Shown piece by piece: positions 53,025 through 62,061 of a DNA stretch of 64,000 bases. The position numbers and the translations under genes were made by a program. The stretch lies in the NCBI RefSeq assembly GCF_030269765.1, contig NZ_BSTX01000001.1:186001-250000 (forward strand), in the 5' to 3' direction. The DNA comes from Actinorhabdospora filicis (GTDB taxonomy: Bacteria > Actinomycetota > Actinomycetes > Mycobacteriales > Micromonosporaceae). Positions within the stretch are counted from its first letter, which is position 1. Each line of letters starts with the position of its first letter. Below the pieces are notes generated by a model that saw nothing but the letters and a program-made list of their open reading frames with translations, was not told the origin of the DNA and did not search any database.

Positions 53025-54425
53025 ATGACCAGCGCCAGACGCGGGGCCGAGCCGGACCTCCGCGACGTCGTCGCCCTCAACCCGCTGTTCGCGCGGCCGG
53101 GCGAGGCCACCGAGCTGTCCCGTTTCACGCTGCCCGACCGCGAGTCGCTGCCGGAGACGGCCTACCAGATCGTGCACGACGAGGCGATGCTGGACGGGAA
53201 CGCCAGGCTCAACCTGGCCACCTTCGTGAGCACGTGGATGGACCCGCAGGCCGCCCGGATCTACGCCGAGGCGGCCGGCAAGAACATGATCGACAAGGAC
53301 GAGTACCCGTCCACCGCCGCGATCGAGACGCGCTGCTGGACGATGCTCGCCGACCTGTGGCACGCCCCCGATCCCCGGAACACCATCGGCACCTCGACCA
53401 TCGGGTCCTCCGAGGCGTGCATGCTGGGCGGCCTGGCGCTCAAACGCCGCTGGCAGCACGCCCGGCGCGCCGCCGGGAGACCGGCCGACCGGCCCAACCT
53501 GGTGCTGTCCAGCGCGGTCCAGGTGTGCTGGGAGAAGTTCTGCGCCTACTGGGACGTCGAGCCGCGCTTCGTGCCGATCTCGCTGGAGCACAAGGTGCTC
53601 GACGGGCACGACCTGGACGACTACGTCGACGAGAACACCATCGGCGTGGTCGCCGTCCTCGGGGTCACCTACACCGGCATGTACGAGCCGGTGGCCGAGA
53701 TCGCCGCCGCGCTGGACCGCGTCCAGGAGGCCACCGGCCTGGACGTGCCCATCCACGTCGACGGGGCCTCCGGCGCGTTCATCGCGCCGTTCCTCCAGAC
53801 GAGCCTGGTGTGGGACTTCCGGGTGGCACGGGTGGCGTCCATCAGCACCTCGGGGCACAAGTACGGCCTGGTGTACCCGGGCGTGGGATGGGTGGTCTGG
53901 CGCGACACCGCCGCGCTGCCCGAGGACCTCATCTTCCGGGTGAGCTACCTGGGCGGGGACATGCCGACCCTCGCGCTGAACTTCTCCCGCCCCGGCGCGC
54001 AGGTCCTCATGCAGTACTACCTGTTCCTGCGCCTGGGCCGCGAGGGCTACCACCGGGTCCAGAAGACCTGCCAGGACGTCGCCCTGCACCTGTCGGCGCG
54101 AATCGGCGCGATGGCGCCCTTCGAGCTGTGGAACGACGGGCGCGACATCCCCGTCTTCGCCTGGCGCCTCAAGGACGGCCACACCGCCAACTGGAACCTC
54201 TACCACCTCTCCGACCGCCTGCGCGCCCGCGGCTGGCTCGTCCCGGCCTACCCGATGCCGGCCGACCTGACCGAGCTCACCGTGCAGCGCGTCGTCGTCC
54301 GCAACGGCCTCAGCCTCGACCTGGCGCAGGCGTTCCTGGCCGACCTGCGCGCCGAGGTCGCCTACCTGGACGCCCTGACCGGCCCGATGCCCACCGGGGG
54401 GACCCGGCCCGGCTTCCACCACTGA
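53025..54425 (+). CDS. gad: Glutamate decarboxylase
   Basis: PLP-dependent enzyme converting glutamate to GABA and CO2, consuming a proton. The 466-residue protein matches the family length. Motifs: GTSTIGSSEACMLGGLALKRRW near 124-145, PIHVDGASGAFIAPF near 241-255 and the PLP lysine in SISTSGHKYGLVYPGVGW (near 285). ATG 53025 is chosen because it gives the usual N-terminus; an in-frame upstream ATG would add 26 low-complexity residues. It stands alone, with no GABA antiporter beside it. Confidence 0.93.
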   Translation: MTSARRGAEPDLRDVVALNPLFARPGEATELSRFTLPDRESLPETAYQIVHDEAMLDGNARLNLATFVSTWMDPQAARIYAEAAGKNMIDKDEYPSTAAIETRCWTMLADLWHAPDPRNTIGTSTIGSSEACMLGGLALKRRWQHARRAAGRPADRPNLVLSSAVQVCWEKFCAYWDVEPRFVPISLEHKVLDGHDLDDYVDENTIGVVAVLGVTYTGMYEPVAEIAAALDRVQEATGLDVPIHVDGASGAFIAPFLQTSLVWDFRVARVASISTSGHKYGLVYPGVGWVVWRDTAALPEDLIFRVSYLGGDMPTLALNFSRPGAQVLMQYYLFLRLGREGYHRVQKTCQDVALHLSARIGAMAPFELWNDGRDIPVFAWRLKDGHTANWNLYHLSDRLRARGWLVPAYPMPADLTELTVQRVVVRNGLSLDLAQAFLADLRAEVAYLDALTGPMPTGGTRPGFHH

Positions 54426-54528
54426 CGCTCCCCTTCCGCAGATGCGGCCGATATCGCTCGGCCAACGCGCATCCGCCAGGCCTCTGGCCTTCCCGCCCCG
54501 GCAACCGCATGATGGTGAGGAGACACCG

Positions 54529-55495
54529 ACGGCCGCCGAGCGCGCCGATCGCTGGTGCGAGCTGCTGGACAACCTGGCCGCCGTCATCCCCGACGGCCCC
54601 GCCCGCGTCATCGTCGACGGCGACGGGCACGCGCCCCTGGTCGCCGACCGGCTCGCCGGGACCCTGCACGCGGCCGGGCGCTTCTGCGTCCGCCCGTCCG
54701 GCCGCACGCCCCTGGCCGACGAGGACGCCCGGTACACCGAGCAGAACGGCCGCACCATCGCCCTCGCCGACGGCCCCCTCTGGCGCGGCCGCCCGCCCGC
54801 CGGGCGCTGGGACGTGGTGATCTGGCTGCGCACCGCGTCCGCCGCCCCCGGACGCCATCACGACGCCGACATCGTCATCGACCTGCGCGACCCCGGCCGG
54901 CCCGTGATCCGCCACCTCACCCCGCGCCTTCTTCGCCGCCCACGCCCACACCTGGGACACCAGGCGCGGCGACGACATGCCCGCCTACACCGCCGCGATC
55001 GCCTGGGCCGCCCGCGCCACCCTCCTGCCGGCCGACGCCCACCGGCTCCCGCTCGCCGCCGCCTCCCTCGGCACGATCGTCGCCGCCGGGCTCCTCCCCC
55101 ACCTGCCCGAACTCGGCACCGGCCTGCGCGAACTCGCCCGCGTCACCGCGCCCGGCGGGCTCATGATCCTGTTCCACCCCACCGGCCGAGCCGCCCTCGC
55201 CGCCCGCCACCGCCGCGTCGTCCGCGACGACGAGGTCCTCTCCGAGGCCCCGCTGCGCGCGGCGGCCGAACGCACCGGCTGGCGGCTGCGCACCTACGAC
55301 GACGCGCCGCACCGGTTCTTCGCGGTGGCGGTGCGGGGGTGGGACGGCACGGCGCGCGGCGACGCGGCGCCGGGCATGGGGCCGCCCGGGGACCGGCCGA
55401 TGTGGACGCCCGCGCGTCCCGGCGAGCCCCCCGGGCATGCGAAAAGCCCCGGGCCATCGGCCCGGGGCTTCATCGGTGGACGATACTGGGATTGA
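54529..55495 (+). pseudogene. Decayed kinase-like/SAM-methyltransferase locus
   Basis: One frame (54529-54935) reads as a uridine kinase-like domain (DRWCELLDNLAAVIPDGPARVIVDGDGHAPLVADRL). The other frame (54908-55495) reads as a class I methyltransferase: FFAAHAHTWDTRRGDDMPAYTAAIAW, then LPADAHRLPLAAASLGTIVAAGLLPHLPELGTGLRELARVTAPGGLMILFHPTGR. The frame changes near 54910. The methyltransferase frame has no start before 54977 and lacks the GxGxG SAM-binding motif I that should sit between AIAWA and LLPADAHRL. It also runs on through the tRNA and its terminator, suggesting a lost stop. The kinase frame begins with ACG after a good GGTGAGGAG site where ATG would be expected. Confidence 0.6.
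55442..55470 (-). terminator. tRNA-Val terminator
   Basis: On the plus strand, AAGCCCCGGGCC (55444-55455), ATC and GGCCCGGGGCTT (55459-55470) form a perfect stem. Read in the tRNA direction it ends in TTTT. It begins 6 nt past the tRNA 3' end. Confidence 0.9.
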
Positions 55496-55548
55496 ACCAG
55501 TGACCCCTTCCGTGTCAGGGAAGTGCTCTCCCGCTGAGCTAATCGTCC
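55477..55548 (-). tRNA. tRNA-Val (GAC anticodon)
   Basis: A 72-nt cloverleaf. The acceptor stem GGACGAT pairs with ATCGTCC, followed by discriminator A. The D arm is GCTC-AGCGGGA-GAGC. The anticodon stem CTTCC/GGAAG encloses CTGACAC with anticodon GAC, reading GTC/GTT valine codons. The T arm is CTGGTTCAATCCCAG-like (GGTTCAATCCC). CCA is not encoded. An intrinsic terminator follows directly. Confidence 0.97.
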
Positions 55549-55684
55549 TCGTGATCACTCGCAGGACACAGCCTAGCGGGTGCCTCCCCGGTCCTCGCAA
55601 CCGGGTTGCGGGCACGGTGGTGGGCACGAGAGAGGGCGTACCGCTTCCCCACGACACGCCCCCGGCTCCGGCCCTCGGTGAGGG

Positions 55685-56050
55685 TCAGCGCAGTCCGCGC
55701 TTGCGCCAGCGTTCTTCGAGGCGGTCGGCGAGGCTGCCGCGCTTGGAGACGCGACGCGAGGCGGAGCCGCCGACGGAGCGGAGGCGGCCTTTGCGGCGCG
55801 GTGGGCGCAGGACGAACAGGGCGGCGAACATGACCACCGCGCCGGCGACGCCGAGCGGGATGGTGCGGTTCACCGCGCCCAGGACCAGCAGCGCCAGCCC
55901 GGTCAGGACGATGGCGCCGGCGACCAGATACCTGCGTTTCGCGTGATGCCGTGGATCGGTCGCGCGGACGGCGGAGGCGAATTTGGGGTCGTCGGCGAGC
56001 GACCGTTCGATCTCCTCGAACAATCGCTGCTCATGCTCGGAAAGCGGCAC
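55685..56050 (-). CDS. DUF3040 domain-containing membrane protein
   Basis: Protein of 121 residues. It begins VPLSEHEQRLFEEIERSLADDPKFASAVRATD, the DUF3040 signature. Two membrane helices follow (YLVAGAIVLTGLALLVLGAV and IPLGVAGAVVMFAALFVL, near 46-85), then a basic tail. GTG 56050 is chosen because the family begins PLSEHEQ. It is common in actinomycetes, often near mraZ or dinB. Function is unknown. Confidence 0.88.
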   Translation of the reverse strand: MPLSEHEQRLFEEIERSLADDPKFASAVRATDPRHHAKRRYLVAGAIVLTGLALLVLGAVNRTIPLGVAGAVVMFAALFVLRPPRRKGRLRSVGGSASRRVSKRGSLADRLEERWRKRGLR

Positions 56051-56184
56051 GGCACTCCTCCCCGGTTGCGACGTCGGCCATCCGACAGGGACGTTGGAGC
56101 GTAGGCAGCTCGCGTGAAGCTGTCCACACGCCAGTCTACGGTCGGTCACACCCATCCGGTACCCGGATGACAATGCGACTTTAC

Positions 56185-57360
56185 CTAGAGATCGCCCGGC
56201 GCGGGGTCGAGAAGGCTGGCGGGGCGGACGGCCTTGGATCCGAAGCGCTCCCGGAGGCCGTCCACGGTGGTCTCGGCCTGGCGCCAGCCGTGTTCGGGCT
56301 CACCCAGCGCGGGCTGGCGGGCGAGCCGGTCGCTCTCCACGAGACCTTCCAGCCGGACGCCGACCAGCCGCAGCGGGTGGCCCTCGGCGTTCTCGGTGAC
56401 CAGGGCGTGCGCCATGGTGAACAGGTCGCGGGCGACGTCGACGGGTTCGTGGACGGTCCTGGAGCGGCTGATGGTGCGGAAGTCGCCGAAGCGGATCTTC
56501 ACCGCGACGGTCCGCCCGGCGTACCCGGCGCGGCGGGCGCGCCCGGCGACCTTGTCGGAGAGCTCCAGCAGCGCCTTGCGCAGGACGGCCGGGTCGCTCA
56601 CGTCGACGTCGAAGGTGACCTCGGCCCCGATCGACTTCTCCTCGCGGTGCGGTGTCACCGCCCGCGCGTCGCGGCCGGAGGCCAGTTCGTGCAGGTGCAG
56701 GGCCGCGGCCTGCCCCACGGCGGCCTTCAGGCGCGCCACGGGCAGCGCGGCGACGTCGCCGACGGTGTGGAGGCCCAGGCGGGCCAGGGAGGCCGCGGTG
56801 CGCTCCCCCACGCCCCACAGGTCCGACACGGGCAGGGGGTGCAGGAAGTCCAGGACGCCGTCGGGCTCGATGACCAGCAGCCCGTCGGGTTTGGCCTTGG
56901 TGGAGGCGAGTTTGGCGATGAACTTGGTCTGCGCGACGCCGACGGTGCAGGTGATGCCGTGCTCGGCGGCGACCCGCTCGCGGATGGACCGGGCGATCGC
57001 CACCGGCTCGCCGAACAGGCGCCGCGCGCCGGTGACGTCCAGGAAGGCCTCGTCCACCGACAGGGGCTCCACCAGCGGTGTGACGTCGCGGAAGATCCGC
57101 ATGACGGCCTTGGACACGCGCCGGTACTCGGCGCCGTCGGGCTGGAGGTAGGCCCCGCGCGGGCAGCGGCGGCGGGCGATGGCCATGGGCAGCGCGCTGT
57201 GCACGCCGAAGGCGCGCGCGGCGTAGTTGGCGGCCGAGACCACCCCGCGCGGTCCGAGCCCGCCCACGATGACCGGGCGGTGGCGCAGCTCGGGGTGGCG
57301 CGCCATCTCCACCGAGGCGAAGAACGCGTCCATGTCGACGTGCAAGATCGCGCTGGTCAC
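56185..57360 (-). CDS. dinB: DNA polymerase IV
   Basis: Y-family translesion DNA polymerase of 391 residues. The catalytic acids lie in LHVDMDAFFASVE (Asp 8) and PLSVDEAFLDVTG (Asp-Glu near 104). It also has GVVSAANYAARAFGVHSALPM and the thumb segment LWGVGERTAASLARLGLHTVGDVA. No clear beta-clamp motif is seen in the truncated-looking C-terminus (RPASLLDPAPGDL), although length is normal. It probably copies past damaged bases with low fidelity. Confidence 0.94.
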   Translation of the reverse strand: MTSAILHVDMDAFFASVEMARHPELRHRPVIVGGLGPRGVVSAANYAARAFGVHSALPMAIARRRCPRGAYLQPDGAEYRRVSKAVMRIFRDVTPLVEPLSVDEAFLDVTGARRLFGEPVAIARSIRERVAAEHGITCTVGVAQTKFIAKLASTKAKPDGLLVIEPDGVLDFLHPLPVSDLWGVGERTAASLARLGLHTVGDVAALPVARLKAAVGQAAALHLHELASGRDARAVTPHREEKSIGAEVTFDVDVSDPAVLRKALLELSDKVAGRARRAGYAGRTVAVKIRFGDFRTISRSRTVHEPVDVARDLFTMAHALVTENAEGHPLRLVGVRLEGLVESDRLARQPALGEPEHGWRQAETTVDGLRERFGSKAVRPASLLDPAPGDL

Positions 57361-57390
57361 CGGCGAAGACTAACCCCGGGGTACGACAGA

Positions 57391-58563
57391 TCAGGCCCCG
57401 CCGCGGAGGGCGATCAGCGGGATCTCCATCTCGTCGGCGGTGATGGAGCCGTGGTAGCCGCGCAGCTTGTCGGTGGCCTCCATGTCGCTCTCGGGCACGT
57501 GGAGGATGACGGTGCGCCCGTGGCAGACGGCGATGACGTCCCCGAGCCGCTCCAGGTTGCCCGGCGGGACCGGCCCGAACCAGCCGGTGTCGACGGCCTC
57601 CTCGCGGGTCAGGACCAGCACGTCCTGCTTCCCGAGGCGCTCGTGCCAGGCGTCGCGCACGTCACCGGCGGCGCCGGGCACGGTGTGCACGTAGCGGACG
57701 CGCGCCTCGCCGGTGATGACCCGCACGCCGCGCCGCAGCTCGGGGTGTTCCCGCAGGTCGACTCGCGCGTCGTCGGGCACGTCGATCATGCCGTGGTCGG
57801 CGGTGACCAGCACGGCGGTGTCGGAGGGCAGCCCGTCGGCGAGCATCGCGATCAGCCGGTCCACCCGGCCCACCGCCGACAGCCACTGCGGGGAGCCGAT
57901 GCCGTGGTAGTGCCCGTTGGAGTCGACGTCGGGCAGGTAGCCGTAGACGAAGGAGCGCGCGCCCTCGGCGAGCGCCGCGCGCATGCCGGTCGCGACCTCT
58001 TCGGGGGTGGTGGCGGGCCGGTAGGCCGCGCCCCGGAACGCCGAGTTGGTCAGCCCGGAGCCGGCGTACTCGGGCCGGGAGACCACGCTCACGCTCACGC
58101 CGTCGGCGGCGGCGCGCTGGAAGCGGGTCTCCAGGGGCTGCCAGAGTGCCGGGTCGGGGTCGCCGTCCCAGCGGATGTGGTTGAGGACCCGTTCGGTGCC
58201 GGGCACGTTCAGGGTGAAGCCGACCACGCCGTGCGCGCCGGGCGGGACGCCCGTGCCGAGCGTGACCAGGCTCACCGGTGTCGTGGACGGGAACCCGGCG
58301 GTCAGCGCCCGCAGTGAGCCCAGCCGCCCGGCGACGACCTCGGCGAGCGCGCCGCCGGCCGCGGCGGCCTTGGGCAGCAGCCGGTAGCCGAGTCCGTCGA
58401 CGAGGAGGACGGCGACGCGGCGGACGCCCGCGAGGGGTCCTTCGCGCAGGCCGAGGGTGTCGGGGGCGCCGGGCACGCCGAGCAGGGCGAGCGCGGAGGG
58501 GAGGATGTCGGCGAGGCTGCCCTCGCCGTAGCGCGGGGGCCTGGGGTCGAGTTCGCCGGTCAT
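57391..58563 (-). CDS. Alkaline phosphatase family / nucleotide pyrophosphatase-like protein
   Basis: Protein of 390 residues with the type I phosphodiesterase/nucleotide pyrophosphatase layout: metal site VAVLLVDGLGYRLL (near 50), FPSTTPVSLVTLGTGVPPGAHGVVGF with a Thr nucleophile candidate (near 94), YLPDVDSNGHYHGIGSPQW (near 210) and LVTADHGMIDVPDDARVDL (near 252), which hold metal-binding Asp/His residues. No signal peptide. It is upstream of dinB on the same strand with a 30-bp gap. Substrate unknown. Confidence 0.87.
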   Translation of the reverse strand: MTGELDPRPPRYGEGSLADILPSALALLGVPGAPDTLGLREGPLAGVRRVAVLLVDGLGYRLLPKAAAAGGALAEVVAGRLGSLRALTAGFPSTTPVSLVTLGTGVPPGAHGVVGFTLNVPGTERVLNHIRWDGDPDPALWQPLETRFQRAAADGVSVSVVSRPEYAGSGLTNSAFRGAAYRPATTPEEVATGMRAALAEGARSFVYGYLPDVDSNGHYHGIGSPQWLSAVGRVDRLIAMLADGLPSDTAVLVTADHGMIDVPDDARVDLREHPELRRGVRVITGEARVRYVHTVPGAAGDVRDAWHERLGKQDVLVLTREEAVDTGWFGPVPPGNLERLGDVIAVCHGRTVILHVPESDMEATDKLRGYHGSITADEMEIPLIALRGGA

Positions 58564-58567
58564 CGCG

Positions 58568-59326
58568 TCAGTCCTCGGTGACGGGCCTGCGCGCGAGCAG
58601 GTGCAGCTGGCTGGCGATGTCGCGGTAGGGCAGGCGGGCGGCGGTGGCCAGCTCGAAGTCGCGGAGGGCGTCGGCGGTGGCGCCTTCGGTGTCGGAGCCG
58701 CCGGGGACGAGGTCGGCGAGCACGCGGACGCCGTGGACCTGCTCGACGGCGAGCCCGGCGGCTTCGACGAGGCCGGTGATGCCGGACAGCTCGAAGCGGC
58801 GGGAGAGGGTGTCGCGGGTTCCGGCGCGGCCGTCGGGGTCGTCGAGGATCTCGCGGGCCAGGCGGAGGTGCCCGCCGAGGGCGCGGGCGAGGACGGCGGA
58901 GGCGCGGTTGGCGACCAGGACGCTGACGGCCCCGCCGGGGCGGGTGACGGCGGCGATGGAGCGGGTGGCGCGGTCGGGGTCGTCGACCATTTCCAGCACG
59001 TTGTGGCAGAGGACGAGGTCGGCGCCGTCGGCGGGGACGACCTGGGCGAGGTCGTCGGCGTCGCCCTGGAGGGCGGTGATGCGGTCGGCGACGCCGGCCT
59101 CGGTGGCGCGGCGGGTGAGCCCGGCGAGGGCGTTGGGGCTGGTGTCGACCACGGTGACGTGGTGTCCGGCCTCGGCGAGCGGCACGGCCATGCCGCCGGT
59201 GCCGCCGCCGACGTCCACGATCGAGAGGGGGGCCGGGCGCAGGGCCGCGCGGGCGGCCAGTTCCGTGTCGAGCACCGACCAGACGACCACGTTGCGCGGG
59301 GTTGCGTGCGCGAGGATGCGGTGCAC
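58568..59326 (-). CDS. Class I SAM-dependent methyltransferase
   Basis: Soluble methyltransferase of 252 residues with motif I LSIVDVGGGTGGMAVPLAEAGHHVTVVDTSPNAL (near 34-67) and DLVLCHNVLEMVDDPDRATRSIAAVTRPGGAVSVLVANR. It resembles tRNA-modifying CmoA/CmoM-like and general Methyltransf_11 proteins. GTG 59326 is used. It ends 4 bp before the alkaline phosphatase-family start, so the two are probably co-transcribed. Substrate unknown. Confidence 0.85.
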   Translation of the reverse strand: MHRILAHATPRNVVVWSVLDTELAARAALRPAPLSIVDVGGGTGGMAVPLAEAGHHVTVVDTSPNALAGLTRRATEAGVADRITALQGDADDLAQVVPADGADLVLCHNVLEMVDDPDRATRSIAAVTRPGGAVSVLVANRASAVLARALGGHLRLAREILDDPDGRAGTRDTLSRRFELSGITGLVEAAGLAVEQVHGVRVLADLVPGGSDTEGATADALRDFELATAARLPYRDIASQLHLLARRPVTED

Positions 59327-59427
59327 TTCGGTCCCTTCGGGAGTCGGCTCAGTTCTGCCGTGGGCAGCTTATCCGTTGTCCGGGGCCGCGACGATCGCCG
59401 CGCGGGCGCGTTGGGGTGGTGCCCGGG

Positions 59428-59859
59428 TCAGTCCTCGGCGGCGAGCCAGGCGGCCACGCGCGCGTCGGCTTCGGTGAGGAAGGCGTCGAGTTCGGCCTCG
59501 GAGAGCTTCTCGTCGCGCAGGATCTTCACGGCCATCGCGATCTGCGGGGTGACGACCTCTTCGAAGCCGAGGTCGGGGTCGATCTCGGCTTGCCCGAGGG
59601 CGACCAGGATGAGGCGTTCGGCGAGGTCGGCGGACACGTCGTAGTGGCCGGCGGCACGGTGGTCGGCGACGAAGTGGATGACGTCGGCGCGGTGGTGGTC
59701 GGGCGGGAAGCGGCGCTGCACGGCCATCCCGAAGACGGCCAGGATGGGGCGGACCGCTCCGGCCCAGCCGTCGGCGTCGAGGGAGGAGGTGGCGCGGTCG
59801 ATGCCTTCGGCGTCGCCGTGGACGGCGGCGCGGAAGAGCTCGGTCACGGCGGAGGTCAT
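59428..59859 (-). CDS. Hypothetical protein, 143 aa
   Basis: Soluble, mostly helical protein of 143 residues (AVTELFRAAVHGDAEGIDRATSSLD, then FVADHRAAGHYDVSADLAERLILVALGQAEIDPDLGFEEVV). No recognised domain. Codon usage matches neighbouring genes, and the ATG at 59859 is preceded by a clear gap. Similar short proteins are frequent in actinomycetes. Confidence 0.65.
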   Translation of the reverse strand: MTSAVTELFRAAVHGDAEGIDRATSSLDADGWAGAVRPILAVFGMAVQRRFPPDHHRADVIHFVADHRAAGHYDVSADLAERLILVALGQAEIDPDLGFEEVVTPQIAMAVKILRDEKLSEAELDAFLTEADARVAAWLAAED

Positions 59860-59906
59860 GCCCCTAGGGTGGCAGACCGCCGTCCGTGGTGGCCGGGTGG
59901 ACCGGG

Positions 59907-60548
59907 TCAGCCGTTCAAGTACGCCAGGACCGCCAGGACGCGCCGGTTGTCGTCCTCGGAGGGCGGCAGTTCCAGCTTGCGGAAGATGTTGGCGGTGTGT
60001 TTGCCGACGGCCTTTTCGGTGATGAACAGCTTCGCCGCGATGGAGGCGTTGGAGCGGCCCTCGGCCATGAGGCCCAGGACCTCTTTCTCGCGGGCGGTGA
60101 GGTCGTCGATGGCCTGGCGGCCGCGTCCGGTGAGGAGCTGCGCGACGACCTCGGGGTCCATGACGGTGCCGCCGGAGGCGACGCGGTGGACGGCGTCGAT
60201 GAACTGGCCGATGTTGCTGATGCGGTCCTTGAGCAGGTAGCCGACGCCGCCGGTGCGGTCCGACATCAGCTCGCGGGCGTAGAGCTGCTCGACGTACTGG
60301 GACAGCACGAGCACGGGCAGGCCGGGGATCTGCTGGCGGGCCTCGATGGCGGCGCGCACGCCCTCGTCGGTGAAGGTCGGGGGGAGGCGGACGTCGACGA
60401 CGGCGACGTCGGGCCGGTTCTTCAGCAGTGAGGCCTGCAGGGACGGGCCGTTGTCGACGGCGTCGATGACCTCGATGTCGTGCGCGGTCAGGAGTCGGAT
60501 GAGACCGTCGCGCAGGAGGGCGTGGTCTTCGGCCAGGACGGCTCGCAC
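59907..60548 (-). CDS. NarL/LuxR-type response regulator (second pair)
   Basis: Regulator of 213 residues. Receiver: AEDHALLRDGLIRLL, phosphoacceptor Asp in VAVVDVRLPPTFTDEGVRAA (near 51), Lys in GVGYLLKDRISN (near 105). The HTH segment is LTAREKEVLGLMAEGRSNASIAAKLFITEKAVGKHTANIFRKL. GTG start. It pairs with the kinase 61 bp upstream. It is clearly paralogous to the regulator at 46.2 kb, both in the C-terminal RRVLAVLxYLNG and in overall layout. Confidence 0.92.
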   Translation of the reverse strand: MRAVLAEDHALLRDGLIRLLTAHDIEVIDAVDNGPSLQASLLKNRPDVAVVDVRLPPTFTDEGVRAAIEARQQIPGLPVLVLSQYVEQLYARELMSDRTGGVGYLLKDRISNIGQFIDAVHRVASGGTVMDPEVVAQLLTGRGRQAIDDLTAREKEVLGLMAEGRSNASIAAKLFITEKAVGKHTANIFRKLELPPSEDDNRRVLAVLAYLNG

Positions 60549-60609
60549 GGCGGCTCCCGGGAGGTGGCGAGGGATGCGGTTGTCACCGGAAGCCTAACCG
60601 CCGTCCGCC

Positions 60610-61890
60610 TCACATCAGCTCGCAGGGAATGTCCATCGTGACGATCGTGGGCCCGCCGAGTGGGCTGCGCACCGAGAGGGTGCCGTCGAAGGAGGACAGG
60701 CGCTTGGCGATGCCGTCGAGGCCGCCGCCGGGGCTGATGGAGGCCCCGCCGCGCCCGTCGTCGCCGACGAGCATCGACAGCTGCCCGCGGACGTACATGA
60801 CGCGCACCCACGCCCGGGCCGCCCCGGAGTACTTCGCGGAGTTGGTGAGGGCCTCGGCGATGGCGAAGTAGGCCGCCGACTCCACCGGCGCGTGGGGGCG
60901 GCCGGGCAGGGCGATGTCGACCTCGACGTCGGCGGGGTGGTTGAGGGCGAGCGCGCGGACGGCGCCGTCCAGGCCCCGGTCGGCCAGCAGGGGCGGGTGG
61001 ATGCCGCGGACGAGGTCGCGCAGCTCGACGAGCGCGGCGACGCTGTTGTCGCGGGCCTCGGCGAGGAGTTTCGCGGCGGCCTTGGGGTCGCGTTCGATCA
61101 TCTCCTCGGCCATGCCGAGGCTCATGCCGAGGGCGACGAGGCGGGCCTGGGCGCCGTCGTGGAGGTCGCGTTCGATGCGGCGGATCTCGGCGGCCTGGGT
61201 GTCGACGGTCTCGGCGCGGGACTCGGTGAGGACGCGGACCCGGTCGGCCAGGCGCGTCTCGGTGGTGGGGCCGAGGAGGACCTTGGACAGCAGCCCGTAG
61301 GAGCGCAGGAGGATCGGGCCGAGCCACCACCACAGGCCGAGGTAGACCAGGCCGGTGGGGATGCCGTAGACCGCGGCGGAGGTGGTGTCGTCGACGGCCA
61401 TGACGCCGGTGATGCCGAACATGCCCCATTCGCCGGGGATGTCGAACAGCGTCCACCACAGCGGCATCGTCAGCTGGAACAGCGCGCCGCCGAAGAGGGC
61501 GATGTTGGTCACGGTGATGGTGAAGCCGACGGTGCCGTTGACCCATAGCCAGGCGTGGTCGCGCCAGGTGGCGGGGTCCTTGAACATGACCATGATGCGC
61601 TGGTGCATGCCGATGTCGGGCAGCGGCAGGTAGGGGCGCTCGATGGCGATGCCGAGGCGGCGGCCGATCCACACCCGGTGCACGTCGGCGAACCGGCGGG
61701 TCATCAGCGCGATGGCCAGCAGGCCGAGGACGCCGATGTACAGCGGGACCAGGCCGAGGGCGACGACGAACACGATCCCCAGGGTCAGTCCGCCGATCGA
61801 GCTGAACATGAGCATGAACGACATGCCCAGCAGCTCCAGGCGTCCCGCCTTGTTGCGATCCTCCACGTCGTCTCCCTTCACGGTCCCCAT
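60610..61890 (-). CDS. NarL-type sensor histidine kinase (second pair)
   Basis: Membrane kinase of 426 residues. It has about four to six hydrophobic segments in residues 20-200 (for example SFMLMFSSIGGLTLGIVFVVALGLVPLYIGVLGLLAIAL). The HisKA_3 segment is RRIERDLHDGAQARLVALGMSLGMAEEM (His near 239). The ATPase has EALTNSAKYSGAARAWVRV and VGDDGRGGASISPGGGLDGIAKRLSSFDG. The same Sensor-type N-terminal domain (DPATWRDHAWL, matching DPATWRDLLFA) is seen in the kinase at 45 kb. It is divergent from the MMPL gene. Confidence 0.9.
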   Translation of the reverse strand: MGTVKGDDVEDRNKAGRLELLGMSFMLMFSSIGGLTLGIVFVVALGLVPLYIGVLGLLAIALMTRRFADVHRVWIGRRLGIAIERPYLPLPDIGMHQRIMVMFKDPATWRDHAWLWVNGTVGFTITVTNIALFGGALFQLTMPLWWTLFDIPGEWGMFGITGVMAVDDTTSAAVYGIPTGLVYLGLWWWLGPILLRSYGLLSKVLLGPTTETRLADRVRVLTESRAETVDTQAAEIRRIERDLHDGAQARLVALGMSLGMAEEMIERDPKAAAKLLAEARDNSVAALVELRDLVRGIHPPLLADRGLDGAVRALALNHPADVEVDIALPGRPHAPVESAAYFAIAEALTNSAKYSGAARAWVRVMYVRGQLSMLVGDDGRGGASISPGGGLDGIAKRLSSFDGTLSVRSPLGGPTIVTMDIPCELM

Positions 61891-62061
61891 TGTGTCCGCC
61901 CGGGGGAAGCGGCGTCGGTGGGCCTAAGCCCCCGTGAGATGCGCTGCCCAGGCCCCCGCGTTCCGGGGGTCTCACCCCAGTGACCCGGGGGCCGCCGCCG
62001 GAGAGGCTCATCTGGCACTACGGAGTTCGTCCAATGAAGACTTTTCCGGAGGGGAATCAAG

